Assembly: GCA_945883815.1 (NCBI GenBank)
Contig: CAMCYJ010000005.1
Span: forward strand, 1-64,000
DNA length: 64,000 bases
Reading direction: 5' to 3'
Origin: Akkermansia muciniphila
GTDB lineage: Bacteria > Verrucomicrobiota > Verrucomicrobiia > Limisphaerales > UBA9464
The notes below the pieces were generated by a model. It had not been told where the DNA came from and searched no databases. It saw only the letters and a list, made by a program, of their open reading frames with translations. A program made the position numbers and the translations under genes. This document shows positions 7,634 to 17,265 of the stretch, in pieces; position 1 is the stretch's first letter; each line of letters begins with the position of its first letter.

Positions 7634-9634
7634 TCAGAACATCCGTTCGGTGTTCGGAGTGGCGGAAGGCCAGGGCCAGTCCCGATCTTCGCTGATGCTG
7701 TTGTTTTTCCGGTTCCGGGTGCGGTAAATCCCGCCGTCGTCCTTCCCATCCGGGCCCACGCTCCAGAGTTCGAAGCGGCCGTCCTCCGTGCGCCGGTAGC
7801 TGAAGGGTTGGCCGCTCATCCAATCGTCCGGCAGGGCTTTCAACGTCGCCGGCCCCAGGTCAGACAGCGATTCGGGATAGCGCCCGTGGGCGCGGTGGTG
7901 TCGCTCGAGGGCGCAGGCGACGGCTCCCAGGCGCGCCAGGGTGATGGCGCGCTGGGCACGCTGCGACGCCTTGCCCAGCGACGGTAAGAGTCGGCGGACC
8001 AGGAAGTTGCGCGGGGTCGTGTGGGCGCTGGCCTCGATCAGGAATCGATCGGCGACCTCGTCCAAGGCCTGGGCCTCCTTCAGCGCCTCCGTGCGAGCGG
8101 CGGGCTTCATGGCGGTCCGAGCCGAGTCGAGCAGGTTCTGGTAGCCCTGCATCAGTTGGGCCTGGTTTTGTCGGAACCAGCCGTCGGGCATCAGGATGGA
8201 GATCGCGGTCAGGAGCTCTTCAACTTCGCTGGGCGAGTTGTTTCCGCCCAGGGCTTCCAATTGATGCAACCGGCCGAGGCGATCGGCGAGGATGCGCTCG
8301 AGTTCGTAGCCCGCGATGTTCCGCTCGCATTCGATGGCCCGGATGCTGCCCGGGGCGTAGTCGCGTCGGGTCAGAACGTCTTGAAACCGGGCCAACTGCT
8401 CGTCCGACCACCGATGGTCGATCAGGCCTTCCCACATCGCGTGCAGGGCGATGGCATCGCACGCGTAGCGCACCAATTGGCTGATGAGGTAAGGGTCCTC
8501 GCGCAGGCTGTCCCCCAATCGGAAGGCCAGCACCACATCCGCAGCGGCCTCGGCGGTTTGCCCTTGGGTCAACTGCGCGGCGGAGCGCAGAGCGACGGAT
8601 CGGGTCGCCGATTTCATGGCGCTCAGCGGCATTAGCAGGGTGCTGAAGCCGTCTTCATAATGGTAGGGATATCGGTTGTGCGGGCGATCGGAGGCCGCCT
8701 GGAACTCGGCGAGGATGGGGTCGAGTTTCGTGAGGGCCTGGAGCACATCGGTCGCGGGGTTTCCCGGGGTTTCCGGGATCGGATAGGCGACCCACTGGAC
8801 ATAGGAACCGCGAGCGGGGCGATGGAAGGCGTTGGAGGTCGAGGTGCGGAAGGCGGTGGCCCAGGCCGCCAAATCGGTCCGGCCTTCCGGCGTTTTCTCC
8901 GGTGGCACTCCCAGTCGGTTTTTGGACGTCGGCAGGTTCGGGAGAGACAACTCCCGTTGGAGCGTACCCCAGTTGGTGTCGGCCCATCGGTTGGTGCTGT
9001 TTCGGCCCGAGGCGTCGGTCGTCCGGGTGTAGTGGAAATGGCTCCAGAACGGCGTGGCGAAGAAGTTCTCCTCGTCGCGGACCGGGGCCGGGATGATGCA
9101 GGCCAACTCCAGGCATTCGCCCCGGGCTTTCAGGGTCGCCCGGGTTTGTCGCCATACCAAGGCCCCGCGTGCGTTCTCGATCGCATGGAAGAGGAGTAGG
9201 GGAGTCGCTCCGAAGACGAGTGCGGCATAGATGACTGCCGGGATAGAGCCTTTCCAGAACGGCAACTGGGCCTGCAGTGTCGGTTGGAAGATCTCTGGCG
9301 AGGCCGCTAGGCGTTGGGCCCGATGGTTCCAACAGCGCCTCGACAGGAGGCTCCACGAAAGTCCGGCCAACGCCCCGAATTCGGCTGCGGCTCCGGTCAT
9401 CCAGCCTTGCATGGAGGCCAACAACTCCGAGGCCTCCGCCGAGGCGACGCCGCTGAGCGCCAGCCAGAATCCACCCCACGAAACCAACGCTGCCAGGCCG
9501 CCCCCGGCCGCAGTGACCGTCAGCACGCGAATCCACGAATACCGGGCCGCCCGACGCGGCACCCAGGGCCGGACGAACCCCCAACACAAAGGGCGTTCGT
9601 TCCAGCGGAGCAGAAATTCAGGCAGGGAGAGCAT
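7634..9634 (-). CDS. Large membrane-anchored protein of unknown function
   Basis: A 666-residue protein with hydrophobic segments near the N-terminus (about 37-60 and 118-142) that should span the inner membrane, then a long, mainly helical extracytoplasmic part. The final ~80 residues (ALERHHRAHGRYP, SDLG, DDWMSGQPF, LWSVGPDGKDDGG) resemble the C-terminal part of GspG-like pseudopilin domains found at the end of many large verrucomicrobial proteins. I do not recognise an enzyme. It follows the ECF sigma factor and the anti-sigma-like gene on the same strand and could be part of that regulatory unit. Confidence 0.75.
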   Translation of the reverse strand: MLSLPEFLLRWNERPLCWGFVRPWVPRRAARYSWIRVLTVTAAGGGLAALVSWGGFWLALSGVASAEASELLASMQGWMTGAAAEFGALAGLSWSLLSRRCWNHRAQRLAASPEIFQPTLQAQLPFWKGSIPAVIYAALVFGATPLLLFHAIENARGALVWRQTRATLKARGECLELACIIPAPVRDEENFFATPFWSHFHYTRTTDASGRNSTNRWADTNWGTLQRELSLPNLPTSKNRLGVPPEKTPEGRTDLAAWATAFRTSTSNAFHRPARGSYVQWVAYPIPETPGNPATDVLQALTKLDPILAEFQAASDRPHNRYPYHYEDGFSTLLMPLSAMKSATRSVALRSAAQLTQGQTAEAAADVVLAFRLGDSLREDPYLISQLVRYACDAIALHAMWEGLIDHRWSDEQLARFQDVLTRRDYAPGSIRAIECERNIAGYELERILADRLGRLHQLEALGGNNSPSEVEELLTAISILMPDGWFRQNQAQLMQGYQNLLDSARTAMKPAARTEALKEAQALDEVADRFLIEASAHTTPRNFLVRRLLPSLGKASQRAQRAITLARLGAVACALERHHRAHGRYPESLSDLGPATLKALPDDWMSGQPFSYRRTEDGRFELWSVGPDGKDDGGIYRTRNRKNNSISEDRDWPWPSATPNTERMF

Positions 9635-9694
9635 AGGAATGGGGTTAAAAATGATTCGATCACTGTATCGTTGAGCTTCGGAAACCTCGCTTTG

Positions 9695-10189
9695 TCAGAT
9701 TGGACATTCGATGGGGAACCTTTGGAACGGAGGCCGATGCTCGTGGCCCAGGATCGGAACTGCGGGGCTGCGGAGTTGGGAACGCGGGCGCGGCGTTCGG
9801 GATCGATCGGCGGGTTCGAGGAGACGCCGCGGCGGTGTCTGCGTCGACGCGGGCTCGTCGAGCGATTCCCTCACGTGGGCCAGCTCCCACAGGGCCAACC
9901 GCTCGGCCCGGACCACGGCCGCTTGCTCCGGTGCCAAGCGAGGCGTTGAACGGGCCAACGGGTCGATCTCGCTGCGGCTCAACGTCAGCATCGCCAAGGC
10001 ACCGGCCCACAATAGTCCCAAGGTCCTCCAGACTGGCGCGCTGTCGCCGTCACCGGCCGAGGCGCGATGGGGATGCGGCTCCGGGCGGGCCTGATGGGTC
10101 CGGATGGCCCGGGCAAGGTCGTCGATGACTTCCGGGGGCGCCGACCGCAAAGCGTGCCGGCTCAGTCGTTGTTCAAACTCATCGTTCAT
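9695..10189 (-). CDS. Single-pass membrane protein, possible anti-sigma factor
   Basis: A 164-residue protein whose gene starts 27 bases after the ECF sigma factor stop. It has a cytoplasmic N-terminal region of about 50 residues, one probable membrane helix (about 55-72, LGLLWAGALAMLTL) and a basic, proline-rich outer part. That architecture and position fit a membrane-bound anti-sigma factor, but no zinc-binding HxxxCxxC motif of the ZAS family is present, so the role is an inference from synteny. It may instead be a small accessory protein of unknown function. Confidence 0.6.
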   Translation of the reverse strand: MNDEFEQRLSRHALRSAPPEVIDDLARAIRTHQARPEPHPHRASAGDGDSAPVWRTLGLLWAGALAMLTLSRSEIDPLARSTPRLAPEQAAVVRAERLALWELAHVRESLDEPASTQTPPRRLLEPADRSRTPRPRSQLRSPAVPILGHEHRPPFQRFPIECPI

Positions 10190-10216
10190 GGAGGTGGAGG
10201 GATCGGGGACGGTGGA

Positions 10217-10732
10217 TCAGTGAAGCTGGTTGTAGAGCGAGCGCAGGAGTGACCGGAGTTTCTCAAGGCCATAGCGGTAGCGGCTGGCCGCCGTGTTGGG
10301 CGAGATCTCCAGGGTCCGTCCGATGGACTCGAAGGTCATGCCTTCCCACAGTTTCAGGTGCACCACGGCGCGTTGATCGGCGGGCAGTTCGCCGAGGGCG
10401 GCGCTCAACGCCTCGGCGTGGGCAGCGTCATCGGGGTTGGCGGGCAGGTTGAAGAGATCGGCGCGGGCCTGACCGGCCGCCTCGTGCGCCCGGAGTCGGG
10501 AGGCGCGGCTGCGCAGGTGGTCCAGAGCCAGATTGTGGGCCGACCGGAACAGGAACGCCCGTGGCTCACGAACCCCGTCCAGCCGTTCGGGGTGCCGGGC
10601 CAGCGAGACGAACAGTTCCTGGAGCAGGTCCCGGGTGTCGGCCTCGTTGCGCGTAAGGTTCAGCAGGAAGGGGAACAGCGCCGGCGTATGCTCGCGGCAG
10701 AGGTCTTCCAGTGCTGAAGGATCGCGGTTCAC
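10217..10732 (-). CDS. ECF-type RNA polymerase sigma factor
   Basis: The 171-residue protein has a sigma-70 region 2 (about residues 10-75, with TRDLLQELFVSLARHP and AFLFRSAHNLALDHLRSR) and a region 4 helix-turn-helix (about 110-162, LPADQRAVVHLKLWEGMTFESIGRTLEISPNTAAS in two parts), the classic extracytoplasmic-function layout. It would direct RNA polymerase to a dedicated promoter set after an envelope signal. A probable membrane-bound partner and a large membrane protein follow downstream on the same strand, so the three may form one unit. The divergent 423-bp AT-rich region upstream carries a 14-bp palindrome at 11034-11047 that could be regulatory. Confidence 0.92.
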   Translation of the reverse strand: MNRDPSALEDLCREHTPALFPFLLNLTRNEADTRDLLQELFVSLARHPERLDGVREPRAFLFRSAHNLALDHLRSRASRLRAHEAAGQARADLFNLPANPDDAAHAEALSAALGELPADQRAVVHLKLWEGMTFESIGRTLEISPNTAASRYRYGLEKLRSLLRSLYNQLH

Positions 10733-11155
10733 GGTGGGGGCAATTCCAACACCACGACGGATCTCAGTGAATCTTTTGTCTACCGGCGGCGCGGGAGTCG
10801 GGCGCTTCCCAATAATTTTGCTCGGTCTCCGGTTTTCTGGACCGACACGGCCGATGGGACTCGATCACGAGGGAGCGGGGTCGGGATGGGGATTCCAGGG
10901 ACAGGCTCCACCGGGGGGCGGATAGGGCTTTTGGTGTTGCCAAATCCGGGGAAAAACAAAAAAAGCTAATCTTTGTGAGATAGGTTGACGATGGTCAGAG
11001 GGAGCCCCATGGACGGTGGCTTCATGAAGTGATACCCAAGCTTGGGTCACCTATGATTAGGACGAAGAAGTCATATGAATAAATCGGATTGAACCTGGAA
11101 ACGAATCAAAAGATAAATTGTCTGTACAAAATAATGTGAATAAATAATTTTTTAA
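10733..11155. other. Non-coding, AT-rich divergent intergenic region
   Basis: 423 bases between the minus-strand sigma factor gene and the plus-strand pseudopilin gene. The right half (about 11050-11155) is strongly AT-rich compared with the window and probably contains the promoters. A perfect 14-bp palindrome, ACCCAAGCTTGGGT, sits at 11034-11047. No convincing gene or RNA fold was recognised. Confidence 0.6.
11034..11047. promoter_or_regulatory. Perfect 14-bp palindrome, possible operator
   Basis: ACCCAAGCTTGGGT is self-complementary over its full length and is extended imperfectly by GTGAT/GTCAC on its flanks. It lies in the divergent region, about 110 bases before the pseudopilin start and 300 bases before the sigma factor start. 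A dimeric regulator site is possible; chance occurrence cannot be excluded. Confidence 0.3.
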
Positions 11156-12127
11156 TTGAAACGATTGAAAACAACTCCCCCTCGTTCCAAAGCAGGTGGT
11201 TCAATCCCCTGCGGACTCAGTCAGAGTGATGGATTCCTCTACAGTGATTCTCACTCGCTGACGCACCAGATCCGTTCATGCTCTCAGCCGTCGCGGGCCT
11301 TCACTCTGGTGGAATTGCTGGTAGTGATCGCCATCATCGCGATTCTGGCGGGGTTGCTCCTGCCGGGTCTGGCAACGGCCCGGTCGAAGGCCGTTTCGGT
11401 GCAGTGTCTCAATCACCTGCGGCAGTGGGGGTTGGGAATGCAGCTTTACGCCACCGATGAGCGCGATGCCATCCCGCGCGATGGGACCGATGGCGGTGGC
11501 CAATACGGCGTCGACACCGGCGCGGTGGAGGGACCCGGCAGTCCGCGAGATCCCTTGGCTTGGTTCAACGCCCTGCCGCCCTTCCTCGGACAGCAGTCGT
11601 TGGCCAGGTTCTCCACCAACGCCAGTGCGACTGATCCGCGGCAGATGTGGCCGTTTCCCGGCAAGCAGGGCGGATTTTTCCACTGCGCCGGGGCCCGGGC
11701 GGCCAGTGGCGACAACTTCATGAAAGGGGGGGCCTTCGGACTCTTCAGTTATGGCATGAACATCGATCTGAAGCTTCAGTCCTCCATTCGCAATGGAGTC
11801 CAGGGCAACAGTTACGAGTATCCGATGATGCCCCCGCTCAGCGCGGTGCCCAACCCGGCGGCGACCGTGTCGCTATTGGATCAGGCTTTCAGTCCGACGC
11901 TGGAGACTTGCACTCCGGATCCGACACGGAACGGGGTGTTTCCGGCGGCCCGCAGCGAGCGATTGGCGCTGCGGCATGGGTTGGGGAATCGTGGCGGGGC
12001 CAATCTGACCTTCCTCGACGGGCATGCCCAATTCTTCCGCCGCGATTATCTGATGAATTCCACTTCAGGGCGTGAGGAGAAGTTCCTGAGCGATGTGATC
12101 TGGAATCCCAACCGAGATCGGTACTGA
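11156..12127 (+). CDS. Type II secretion/type IV pseudopilin-like protein (FTLVELL)
   Basis: The protein has the prepilin signature [23 protein letters not shown], with the prepilin peptidase site just before the Phe and Glu at +5, followed by the long N-terminal helix. The body carries cysteine and Gly-rich segments and ends with the H-x-n-DG block (LRHGLG...[12 protein letters not shown]) of the DUF1559-like pseudopilins that are highly expanded in PVC bacteria. The start is uncertain: an in-frame TAA lies at 11153-11155 and no ATG precedes the prepilin motif, so TTG at 11156 (323 residues) is the upstream limit; the leader is unusually long and no ribosome binding site is evident. Probably a minor pseudopilin or exported structural protein. 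Confidence 0.85.
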   Translation: MKRLKTTPPRSKAGGSIPCGLSQSDGFLYSDSHSLTHQIRSCSQPSRAFTLVELLVVIAIIAILAGLLLPGLATARSKAVSVQCLNHLRQWGLGMQLYATDERDAIPRDGTDGGGQYGVDTGAVEGPGSPRDPLAWFNALPPFLGQQSLARFSTNASATDPRQMWPFPGKQGGFFHCAGARAASGDNFMKGGAFGLFSYGMNIDLKLQSSIRNGVQGNSYEYPMMPPLSAVPNPAATVSLLDQAFSPTLETCTPDPTRNGVFPAARSERLALRHGLGNRGGANLTFLDGHAQFFRRDYLMNSTSGREEKFLSDVIWNPNRDRY

Positions 12128-12378
12128 TCCCAGTGGGATTTCAGTGGAACGCAGTTTCTTCCGAAAGGAAGTGGTGGACTTCTGGCAGAAATAGCGCCCG
12201 AAGTCCGGGTTTTCCGAGCCATTCGGCTTTCAAAAAAGGCCTTCGACCCACCAAGGAAGGGTAATAACTGTCAAAAATATATTAACATCCAAGATCTGGA
12301 TCCCGATTGGTGCGTTGACTGCCTGAACGTGTTGGTTTCTATCAATAGACGGCTTGGATTTTATAATTTTTATCGTAA

Positions 12379-14085
12379 ATGAAACCCAATTTGCCTGCTA
12401 TAGGGCGACTTTTCCATCCGAGCGGAGCTTTTGACCAGACACGGGCTATCGTATTCCTTTGCGCGCTCATCTTTGGCAGTGTGTGTGGAACGGTTCACGC
12501 GATCGATGATATCCCGGAAGGCGGATTCCGGTGGATTCAGGGTTATGACGGCAATGAGCCCACGGTCGGTTTTCGGGTTGATGGACGGCTTCGCATTGAA
12601 GCCCCGGACGAGCCCCAGTCGGTGGGCATCAATCTCAGTTCAGGGCGAATTGACGTGGGCACCACCGGAGAGATTCTTGTGCAATACGGCCCGGGTGGTT
12701 CCCGGTTCATCAACGGCGATCTGGTGAACGAGGGGTTGGTTACCCTCAAGTCGGTGCTCCTCTTCAGCCGGGATGGGGCCGAGTGGGTCAATCGGGGTGT
12801 CATCGAGGCCGCCACCTACATGGGGCTGGGAATCACCGGCAAGGGGGCTCGTTTCCGACAAGTCTCCGGGGAGATCCGTGTGGCCGGACCTTCAAGCCGT
12901 TTTGAATTCTACAATCAAAGCCGTTTCATCTACGAGGGGGGCCGAGTGTTGGCCCGGCCCTTGTTGGTTGCAGCCTCGGCGGAGGTTGCGTCCGAGACGA
13001 CGCAAGAACTAGCCCTCCGGTTTGCGGCCCAGGGATCGACTCTTGAAGGTCGTTTTCCGAGCGATTTGTCCGTTGCCGTGGCCTCGGACGAAGCCTTTGG
13101 TCCCGGCAGCCTGCTTCTGAACTCGGTCACACCCATCGAGGGGGTGATTGAGTTGGTGGCCGCTTCCGGAAGCCCTGGAGCTTTGCTGCAATTGCCCGAT
13201 TCAGGAATGACGCTGGCGCCGCGGGGCGTGTTGCGGGTGAAGCCCGGGGCCGGCTTGTCCGAGATCCGTGGAGGATTGGCCGTAGAGGGGTTGCTGGACA
13301 TCCAAGGGTCCGCCCGATGGTCTACCTCTGGGAAAGCACTCACCCATCGGGGCAAGATCCGCCTGCCGTTCGGTGGACGGCTCCTGGTCACCGCGCCCTT
13401 GGTCCAGACCGGTGGTACCCTCCAGGTCGAAGGCGGAGAATTGGTATTCTCTCAGGGGTTGAGCATCGAGGGCGGGACTGTGATCGCGGCGGGCATTTTG
13501 TCGGGACACCTCACCAATGGGGCTCTTGCGGTGGTCGATCAGGAGCAACCAGGGCGAGTTCGCGGAGAATGGACTCAGACCTCCGCGGGCACTCTTCAAG
13601 TGAAGGTTCGCGAAACGTCTGTCGCGTCCGGGGCGGCCTTGCAGGTGACGGGTCCATTGAACTTGCGGGGTACCTTGGAGGTCGTCCTGGCTGATGGAGT
13701 CCAGCTTTCCCGAGGTGCGGTGTTGAAGCTGGTACAGGCCGACAGCCTGAACGGTTGGTTCGAACGGCTCGTACTGCCCCCGCTGGGTGCCGGGTTGCAC
13801 TGGCAAGTGGTGCCTTCCGAGGATGAAGTTTGCTTGAGAGTCCGAGACACGCCTCCGCCAGTGCTCATTGAGTGGGTGCAGCGCGCCTCGGGCGACCGTG
13901 TGCGAGTCAGCGGTCCCTGGAGTCTGGAGACCCAGGCGGCGTTTCGGGTCTCCCACGACCTGAAGAGCTGGACGACCGTCGAGCGCAGGAGTCCCTTTGC
14001 GGGCCTGACCTGGTTCCCGGTGCCCAAGCCGGATGAACCCGGTGCCGCAGCTCTGACGGTGTATCAGGCGATCCTCAGCCCGTAG
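12379..14085 (+). CDS. Secreted beta-solenoid-like protein of unknown function
   Basis: A 568-residue protein with a signal peptide (hydrophobic core about 25-38, cleavage near VHA) and a body of short, Gly-rich beta-strand repeats (IDVGTTGEILVQY, VNEGLVTLKS, VNRGVIEAA and similar), the pattern seen in autotransporter-like or PEP-CTERM-associated passenger regions of planctomycetes and verrucomicrobia. There is no autotransporter barrel and no PEP-CTERM anchor at the end. The last ~90 residues resemble an Ig-like or autotransporter-associated end domain (VRVSGPWSLETQAAF). It is expected to be secreted or surface-bound. The upstream 250 bases are AT-rich and likely hold its promoter. Confidence 0.7.
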   Translation: MKPNLPAIGRLFHPSGAFDQTRAIVFLCALIFGSVCGTVHAIDDIPEGGFRWIQGYDGNEPTVGFRVDGRLRIEAPDEPQSVGINLSSGRIDVGTTGEILVQYGPGGSRFINGDLVNEGLVTLKSVLLFSRDGAEWVNRGVIEAATYMGLGITGKGARFRQVSGEIRVAGPSSRFEFYNQSRFIYEGGRVLARPLLVAASAEVASETTQELALRFAAQGSTLEGRFPSDLSVAVASDEAFGPGSLLLNSVTPIEGVIELVAASGSPGALLQLPDSGMTLAPRGVLRVKPGAGLSEIRGGLAVEGLLDIQGSARWSTSGKALTHRGKIRLPFGGRLLVTAPLVQTGGTLQVEGGELVFSQGLSIEGGTVIAAGILSGHLTNGALAVVDQEQPGRVRGEWTQTSAGTLQVKVRETSVASGAALQVTGPLNLRGTLEVVLADGVQLSRGAVLKLVQADSLNGWFERLVLPPLGAGLHWQVVPSEDEVCLRVRDTPPPVLIEWVQRASGDRVRVSGPWSLETQAAFRVSHDLKSWTTVERRSPFAGLTWFPVPKPDEPGAAALTVYQAILSP

Positions 14086-14278
14086 AGTTCTCCGGACGGT
14101 CCCTGATCCGCTCCCCCGCTCTCGACGGCCCAACGGGCACTTTGAAACAATTTTCCCCCCGGCCAATCCATCGCCGGGCGATCCCGTAGCCCTGGATCCC
14201 GTCACCGTGAGGGTAGGGAAGATCCGTGACGGTCGTGATTTGACCCCGGGGACTGCTTGGCAGCACTTTGTGCGGCAC

Positions 14279-14530
14279 ATGACGGCATTGGAATCAGAGA
14301 TCTTGGAGGCGTTGATTCGCCTGGAGAATGCGGCCACCGGGGCAACGACGGGCCAACGGGAAAGTGTTCTGCCCCTCGTGCAACGCGTGAGTGAACTCAC
14401 CCACGCGCTGCCTCCGGGAACCTCGCCGGACTTGTTGCATTACCTCCACAAGCGCAGCTACGAGAAGGCCCGCTTCTGGCTTCAGGGGCGCGATGCAGAG
14501 AATGCCCAAGGCAATTGTGGTCACGTTTGA
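14279..14530 (+). CDS. Small conserved-looking cytoplasmic protein upstream of mnmE
   Basis: From ATG 14279 the protein has 83 residues, mostly alpha-helical and charged, with no signal or membrane segment (TALESEILEALIRLE, RVSELTHALPPGTSP, LLHYLHKRSYEKARFWL). A GTG at 14207 would add 24 residues; neither start has a good ribosome binding site, so the start is unsure. It ends 15 bases before mnmE and is probably co-transcribed with it. I do not recognise the family. Confidence 0.6.
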   Translation: MTALESEILEALIRLENAATGATTGQRESVLPLVQRVSELTHALPPGTSPDLLHYLHKRSYEKARFWLQGRDAENAQGNCGHV

Positions 14531-14545
14531 GGTCGAGGCGCTGTT

Positions 14546-15901
14546 GTGAATCCTGCCGACACCATCGCAGCGGTGGCGACACCTCCAGGCACCGGAGGTC
14601 TGGCCGTCTTGCGCCTCTCGGGAAGGGAGGCCCTCAACGTGGCCGATCGATGCCTGCGGTCGGCCGGCGGACGATTGCCTTCCTCGTTCATGCCGCGGAT
14701 GGCCGTACTCGGTGAAGTTCACCGTCATGGACTTCGCGTGGATGAGGTTGTGATCACGGTCTTCCGGGGCGCCAAGTCTTTCACAGGCGAGGACACGGTG
14801 GAGGTCGCCTGCCATGGCGGCATCCTTCTGACCCGTCGGGTCTTGGAGACTTTGCTGGCCGCGGGAGCCCGACCGGCGGAACCCGGCGAGTTCACCGCCC
14901 GTGCATTCCTCAATGGTCGCATGGACCTCGCTCAGGCCGAGGCCGTTGCCGACCTGATCCACGCCCAGACCGACCGCGCCTTGGGCACCGCGCATGCTCA
15001 GTTGGCCGGAGCGTTGTCGCGCCGCATCGAAGGCCTGCGCGATTCCCTGATGGGCGTTCTCGCGCACATCGAGGCCCACATCGATTTTCCGGATGAGGAC
15101 ATTTCCCCGGACACCACCGCCGTGCTGACGACGAAGCTCGTGTCGTCACTGGATGGAATCGACGCGTTGTTGCGCACCGCGCGCGAGGGCCGTTTCTTGC
15201 GCCAAGGGGTTCGCACTGCCTTGGTGGGGCGACCCAATGCGGGCAAGTCTTCGTTGCTCAATCGCCTGTTGGGACATGAGCGAGCGATCGTCTCTCCGGT
15301 GGCAGGCACAACCCGGGACACCTTGGAGGAAGTGGCCCAGGTTCGGGGCATTCCGCTGGTCCTGGTAGATACGGCCGGCCTTCGCGAATCCGAGGATGCG
15401 GTGGAACGGGAAGGAATCCGGCGGAGCCGCGAGGCGGCTGCGGAGGCGGAGTTGATCTTGCACATCGTGGATGCCGCGGTGCCGTGGTCCATCGAGGAAG
15501 ATGCGCTGGTGGAGGCGTGGGCCGGCAAAGTACGGATTTGCGTTTCCAACAAGTGCGATTTGCCTGGGGCACAGGTTCATCCGGGCTCGGTGCCGGTGAG
15601 TTGCCGAACCGGAGTCGGCTTGGACGACTTGGAGCGGGCCATCGAAGAACGACTGATCTCGCGGAGCATCGGTGGCAGCGGAGACGATGGAGTGGCCATT
15701 GGAGTCCGCCATCAGCGTGCGCTGGAGCAGGCTCGGGAGGCCGTTCTCCAGACCTGTTCCGGGCTCGAGAACCAACAGACCTTGGAGTTGGTGGCCTTCG
15801 AGCTGCGGGTGGCGCTGAGTGCTTTGGGTGAGGTGGTGGGCAAGACCTCCGTCGACGATTTGTTGGACTCCATCTTCAGTCAGTTCTGCCTCGGCAAGTG
15901 A
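14546..15901 (+). CDS. mnmE: tRNA modification GTPase MnmE
   Basis: The 451-residue protein matches the full family length. The N-terminal folate-binding domain (DTIAAVATPPGTGGLAVLRLSG) is followed by a helical region with an inserted G domain: G1 GRPNAGKSS (about 228-236), G2/G3 GTTRDT and DTAG, G4 NKCDLPG, and the invariant C-terminal Cys in FCLGK. With MnmG it makes 5-carboxymethylaminomethyluridine at the wobble position of several tRNAs, using 5-formyl/methylene-tetrahydrofolate. The start is GTG at 14546; the protein sequence begins at the family-typical DTIAA segment, which supports it. Confidence 0.97.
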   Translation: MNPADTIAAVATPPGTGGLAVLRLSGREALNVADRCLRSAGGRLPSSFMPRMAVLGEVHRHGLRVDEVVITVFRGAKSFTGEDTVEVACHGGILLTRRVLETLLAAGARPAEPGEFTARAFLNGRMDLAQAEAVADLIHAQTDRALGTAHAQLAGALSRRIEGLRDSLMGVLAHIEAHIDFPDEDISPDTTAVLTTKLVSSLDGIDALLRTAREGRFLRQGVRTALVGRPNAGKSSLLNRLLGHERAIVSPVAGTTRDTLEEVAQVRGIPLVLVDTAGLRESEDAVEREGIRRSREAAAEAELILHIVDAAVPWSIEEDALVEAWAGKVRICVSNKCDLPGAQVHPGSVPVSCRTGVGLDDLERAIEERLISRSIGGSGDDGVAIGVRHQRALEQAREAVLQTCSGLENQQTLELVAFELRVALSALGEVVGKTSVDDLLDSIFSQFCLGK

Positions 15902-16097
15902 GTGGCCACCGCCGGGTTTCGACGGCATGAGATGGGTGCGCTGGGCAAGTTTTGTCGGCCTCCTGACAAGCCGGGGTGAGCCCTGGAAATCGAATTGAAG
16001 GAGTTTCTGTGCAGCGAATCCTGTCGGCAGATTTCCCAGTGATAATGGCCGCAGGATCCAAGAAAAAACCAGTCCGGGCACGAAACACCAAACCATT

Positions 16098-16367
16098 ATG
16101 CACTCCGACCTCAATCATCCCCTCGTTGTCGATTTTCCCGAGTACAAGGGAACCATCCATGCGCTGAAGTTGAGCAATGCCCACTTCAAGCACCTCCTCG
16201 AGCAATACCAAACAGTGGACGAAGAAATTGTTCGGATTGAAACCGAGTTGGAGCCAGCTACGGACGCACGGACGGAGCAGTTGAAGCGTCGACGCCTCCA
16301 GCTGAAAGACGAGTTGATGGCGTTAGTCTTATCCGTCCGGGAGGTCCATCGGGCGGTTATGGGCTGA
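16098..16367 (+). CDS. YdcH/DUF465 family protein
   Basis: An 89-residue protein of the small YdcH family. The family pattern is seen as FPEYKGTIHALKLSNAHFKHL, then a coiled-coil half (EQYQTVDEEIVRIETELE) and the basic-acidic terminal segment LKRRRLQLKDELMALV. Two long amphipathic helices are expected and no signal peptide is present. The family's function is not established. It stands alone, 196 bases after mnmE. Confidence 0.85.
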   Translation: MHSDLNHPLVVDFPEYKGTIHALKLSNAHFKHLLEQYQTVDEEIVRIETELEPATDARTEQLKRRRLQLKDELMALVLSVREVHRAVMG

Positions 16368-16740
16368 GTGGGACGGCATGGGTGCCGGGACAAATCATTC
16401 TTCAACCCGCCGCATAGAAAAATGCCCCTGATAATCAGCGGATCGTGATTTGGTCTCAAATTGAGAGGGTTTGCTCGATCAGGCTATCCACATCTCGAGA
16501 GCAGTGGCGTGTAGCAAGCGGGGCATCTTGTCGGGATGAGGCTGACCGAGGATTCATGACACCCTCGCTGCTGCATCCCAAGGCGAAGCATGTCCGCAAA
16601 TTCGCAAAAGTGACTTGGGAACGGCGAACACATTCCATCCGGATGGCGGTGAATTAGGCTTCGTCAGCGATTTTGCTCAAACCTCAGACCTTGAACCCGA
16701 GGCCCTGTAAGGCGACGATTGACCAACAGGACCCCTCCAG
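16368..16740. other. Intergenic region upstream of fdsGBAD
   Basis: 373 bases with only short, unconvincing open frames. It should contain the promoter of the formate dehydrogenase operon, but no clear -35/-10 pair or palindromic operator was recognised. A weak AGGA ribosome binding site lies near 16727-16730, about 10 bases before the fdsG start. Confidence 0.5.
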
Positions 16741-17265
16741 ATGGATTCACGGCTTCAAGCCAACACATCGCCCACAGTGCCCGGGACTCCGGATCCCTTG
16801 GCCACGATCGACTCGGTGATCGTGGCCATGCGGTCCTTGCCCGGAGCCCTGCTCCCCATGCTGCACGGCATCCAAGATGTGCTCGGTCATGTCCCCGGCG
16901 CTGCGGTGCCCCGGTTGGCCGAAGCACTGAACCTGTCGCAGGCGGAGGTTCATGGCGTGCTCAGCTTTTATCACGATTTCCGCACGGTGCCTCCTGGCCG
17001 CCACATCTTGCGGTTGTGCCGTGCCGAGGCCTGCCAAGCCATGGGTTGTGACGCGCTGGAAACCCACCTGCAAAAACGGCACGGCCTGACTTTCCATGAA
17101 ACGGCCACCGACGGCTCCGTCACCTTGGAGCCAGTCTATTGTATGGGAAATTGTGCCTGTGCTCCTTCCGTGATGGTCGATGGTGAAGTCCGGGGCCGCG
17201 TGACCGCAGGGAAGCTTGACCAGTGGGTTCAGCAATGGCGCGCCAATGCAGGAGGAAACCCATGA
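16741..17265 (+). CDS. fdsG: NAD-dependent formate dehydrogenase gamma subunit (NuoE-like)
   Basis: A 174-residue protein of the thioredoxin-like [2Fe-2S] NuoE family. The four cysteines for the cluster are visible as C-RAEA-C and C-MGN-C ([23 protein letters not shown]), and the N-terminal helix bundle contains [19 protein letters not shown]. In FdsABGD enzymes this subunit relays electrons between the alpha subunit and FMN in the beta subunit. Its stop codon overlaps the start of the next gene (ATGA, 17262-17265), which shows translational coupling. The neighbouring fdsB, fdsA and fdsD identify it as FdsG and not complex I NuoE. Confidence 0.93.
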   Translation: MDSRLQANTSPTVPGTPDPLATIDSVIVAMRSLPGALLPMLHGIQDVLGHVPGAAVPRLAEALNLSQAEVHGVLSFYHDFRTVPPGRHILRLCRAEACQAMGCDALETHLQKRHGLTFHETATDGSVTLEPVYCMGNCACAPSVMVDGEVRGRVTAGKLDQWVQQWRANAGGNP

